64,000 bases of DNA. Origin: Paenibacillus sp. Soil766. Its GTDB lineage: Bacteria; Bacillota; Bacilli; Paenibacillales; NBRC-103111. This document shows positions 62,516 to 64,000 of the stretch, one piece after another (within the stretch, counting starts at the first letter, position 1; every line of letters starts with the position of its first letter). The notes below the pieces were generated by a model. The model saw nothing but the letters and a program-made list of their open reading frames with translations, was not told where the DNA came from and did not search any database. A program made the position numbers and the translations under genes. The DNA lies in assembly GCF_001428105.1 (NCBI RefSeq), contig NZ_LMSJ01000023.1, positions 374,147 through 438,146 on the forward strand, written 5' to 3'.

Positions 62516-64000
62516 TTATAACGACACGCCTAGTAAGCCCCGCGTCATTTGAAAATCGATATTACCTTGCTTATAGAGACTCGGCACATAAGTATGTTCC
62601 AAAATTTGTTTGCTGCGTTCGAGAATTTGATTCCCCCACAAGCTCGGGTTGCCCGTGAGCTCCAGGTCGATATCTTGCTGATAGTTATGCAGCACGGCCT
62701 GCTCCGACGTTATTTGCAGCATCGGGACGAAAGGATGCGTCTGCATCGGACGGTCACCAATTAGCGCGATGATTAATTCCACACCTGTAGCAGCGAGTCC
62801 TGTTGTCGTCTCTACGCTATGCGTTGTCGGGGTCTCCATAACGTGGAAGCCGTTTCGGCGGACGTGTTCCCCATAGGCGATAGTCGGCCGAACTTGAGAT
62901 GTAGTAAATAGATGTTGACCGAAAGCAGCTGATGCAAGCAACTCGCTGTTCTCGGGAACGACGACCAAGCCTCCTGCGACGACAATCATCTTGGTTAGTA
63001 GCGCCAGCTGCTCGCCGGCATCTTCGGTAATAGCACCAACACTTACGATCCCGATTCGCAGCCCTTCCAAACCGACCGTCACCTTTTCTGCAGGATTGGC
63101 CGCAGCCAATCGATCGGCGAACCAGGCTTCGACCTTCTCGCTCACCTTGGCAATTCCGCCGTCGAGCTGGATGCTGGCATAACCGAGCCGGCTCGCATCA
63201 ACGCCTATCACTTCCATCTGATGGCGCATGTAGTCGTTATGCGTTTTCTCGCAGCCATGCTCTAGCAGCAAACAATGCTCAACCATTGGATGCGTAATAT
63301 AACCGATCATCGTGCGGGCAAACAGCGATTCGGCTGGCCCTCCCGAGGTGCCGCAGCCTTCCGTGTGCGCCAATGTGACAAAGCGCGAGAGCTCGGGCTG
63401 TCCTGCTCCTTGTTTGTTCAAACTCCGTGTGATCATGCCCGCTACCTGTCCGGCACAAAGACTGGTCGGGACGATCAAGCCGATGTTGTCACTGGACTGC
63501 CGATCGCGATATTGAGTAAAGGAAAATTGAATCGGGTTAACCATCGCTACGGTATCATCTTGAATTTCTATCGGAGCCCCTGTCGGGACGGGGGTGTGAA
63601 GCAGCGTCTTCAGCTGGCTGGCATCGTTCTGCTGCCAATTGCGCCAAATTTGTACCTGGGCATGACCCGCCTTCTCGCCGACGCTTCGCTGGCCAGAGGC
63701 AATTCGGATCGCCAGCTCGAATACCTCTTTGCCCAGCTCATCCATTGACTTGCCTTCCAGATACTGCCCCGCGTTCACATCCATGTCGTTCGAGAGCAAT
63801 TGGAAGCGGCGAGTTGTCGTTACCACCTTGACTGTTGGCACATATGGAAAGTTCGTAATCGAACCATTTCCCGTCGTAAAGAAGATGACATTGCAGCCTG
63901 CTGCCACCTGTCCGGCGATGCTCTCCAGGTCATTGCCAGGGCTGTCCATGAAATAGTAGCCGCCATCCTTCATGATCTCCCCGTACTCGGTTGCATAATC
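62516..64000 (-). CDS. UxaA-family (altronate dehydratase-like) protein with apparent tandem modules, 5' end outside window
   Basis: The frame is open to base 64000, giving 494 residues of the C-terminal part. It starts with the carboxy-terminal domain of UxaA/GarD enzymes (MDSPGNDLESIAGQVAAGCN, VIFFTTGNGS, NFPYVPTVKV, DVNAGQYLEG). Where these enzymes usually end, another module follows: LIVPTSLCAGQ, LAHTEGCGTSGG and LLLEHGCEK match the UxaA central domain with its conserved cysteines. A degenerate copy of the C-terminal domain comes next (HSVETTTGLAATGVELIIAL, HPFVPMLQIT). So this looks like a tandem duplication or fusion. It probably acts on a sugar acid or keto acid of the adjacent oxidative pathway; the activity is not assignable. 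Confidence 0.75.
   Translation of the reverse strand, partial: DYATEYGEIMKDGGYYFMDSPGNDLESIAGQVAAGCNVIFFTTGNGSITNFPYVPTVKVVTTTRRFQLLSNDMDVNAGQYLEGKSMDELGKEVFELAIRIASGQRSVGEKAGHAQVQIWRNWQQNDASQLKTLLHTPVPTGAPIEIQDDTVAMVNPIQFSFTQYRDRQSSDNIGLIVPTSLCAGQVAGMITRSLNKQGAGQPELSRFVTLAHTEGCGTSGGPAESLFARTMIGYITHPMVEHCLLLEHGCEKTHNDYMRHQMEVIGVDASRLGYASIQLDGGIAKVSEKVEAWFADRLAAANPAEKVTVGLEGLRIGIVSVGAITEDAGEQLALLTKMIVVAGGLVVVPENSELLASAAFGQHLFTTSQVRPTIAYGEHVRRNGFHVMETPTTHSVETTTGLAATGVELIIALIGDRPMQTHPFVPMLQITSEQAVLHNYQQDIDLELTGNPSLWGNQILERSKQILEHTYVPSLYKQGNIDFQMTRGLLGVSL

Overview
The window looks like a chromosomal stretch from a Paenibacillus-type member of the Bacillota. The evidence is the density of YesM/YesN-type two-component systems, Lpl/Ytc-type sugar ABC transporters with lipoprotein binding proteins, an SLH-anchored polysaccharide lyase, purine-rich ribosome binding sites with frequent GTG/TTG starts, cre-like sites and a DUF4317 gene. 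I see no rRNA, tRNA, CRISPR array, phage or intact insertion sequence. It is a glycan-foraging region: most of it is four sugar-uptake loci, each with one or two glycoside hydrolases and its own regulator, and none encodes an ABC ATPase, so a shared ATPase elsewhere (MsmX type) is implied.

Layout. 1-2030: 3'-truncated membrane-bound AraC regulator. 2244-6422: M14 peptidase, the threonine-to-glycine pair kbl/tdh, and a divergent XRE-cupin regulator facing it across tandem repeats. 6731-7711: AraC regulator whose 3' end overlaps GH43. 7566-22238: locus 1, with GH43, GH88, two permeases and a binding protein, a YesMN pair, and a 1612-residue SLH-anchored lyase. Matching 21-bp-spaced direct repeats upstream of the lyase and upstream of the transporter operon suggest one regulator runs both: the lyase cuts a uronate polysaccharide at the cell surface, the ABC system imports oligosaccharides, and GH88/GH43 finish them inside. 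22506-32533: locus 2 (permeases, binding protein, YesMN, an extra AraC) with a divergent GH31 alpha-xylosidase. 32582-41778: locus 3 (GH2, permeases, binding protein, YesMN), with a duplicated ~110-bp promoter/operator block.

41779-44624 is a break: an orphan AT-rich zinc-ribbon gene and a DUF4317 gene bracketed by repeats. 44625-52002: locus 4 (GH35, permeases, binding protein, and a LacI regulator that needs a CTG start to have its DNA-binding domain). 52254-56921: a binding protein-kinase-response regulator operon with no permease, probably a three-component sugar sensor. 57126-58214: a Gfo/Idh/MocA oxidoreductase.

58447-64000: an oxidative deoxy-sugar pathway of L-fucose/L-rhamnose type: aldo/keto reductase, lactonase-type amidohydrolase, enolase-superfamily dehydratase, a FadR-type regulator with three matching operators, the decayed first 25 codons of a short-chain dehydrogenase, and an unusual UxaA-family protein that continues past the window end.
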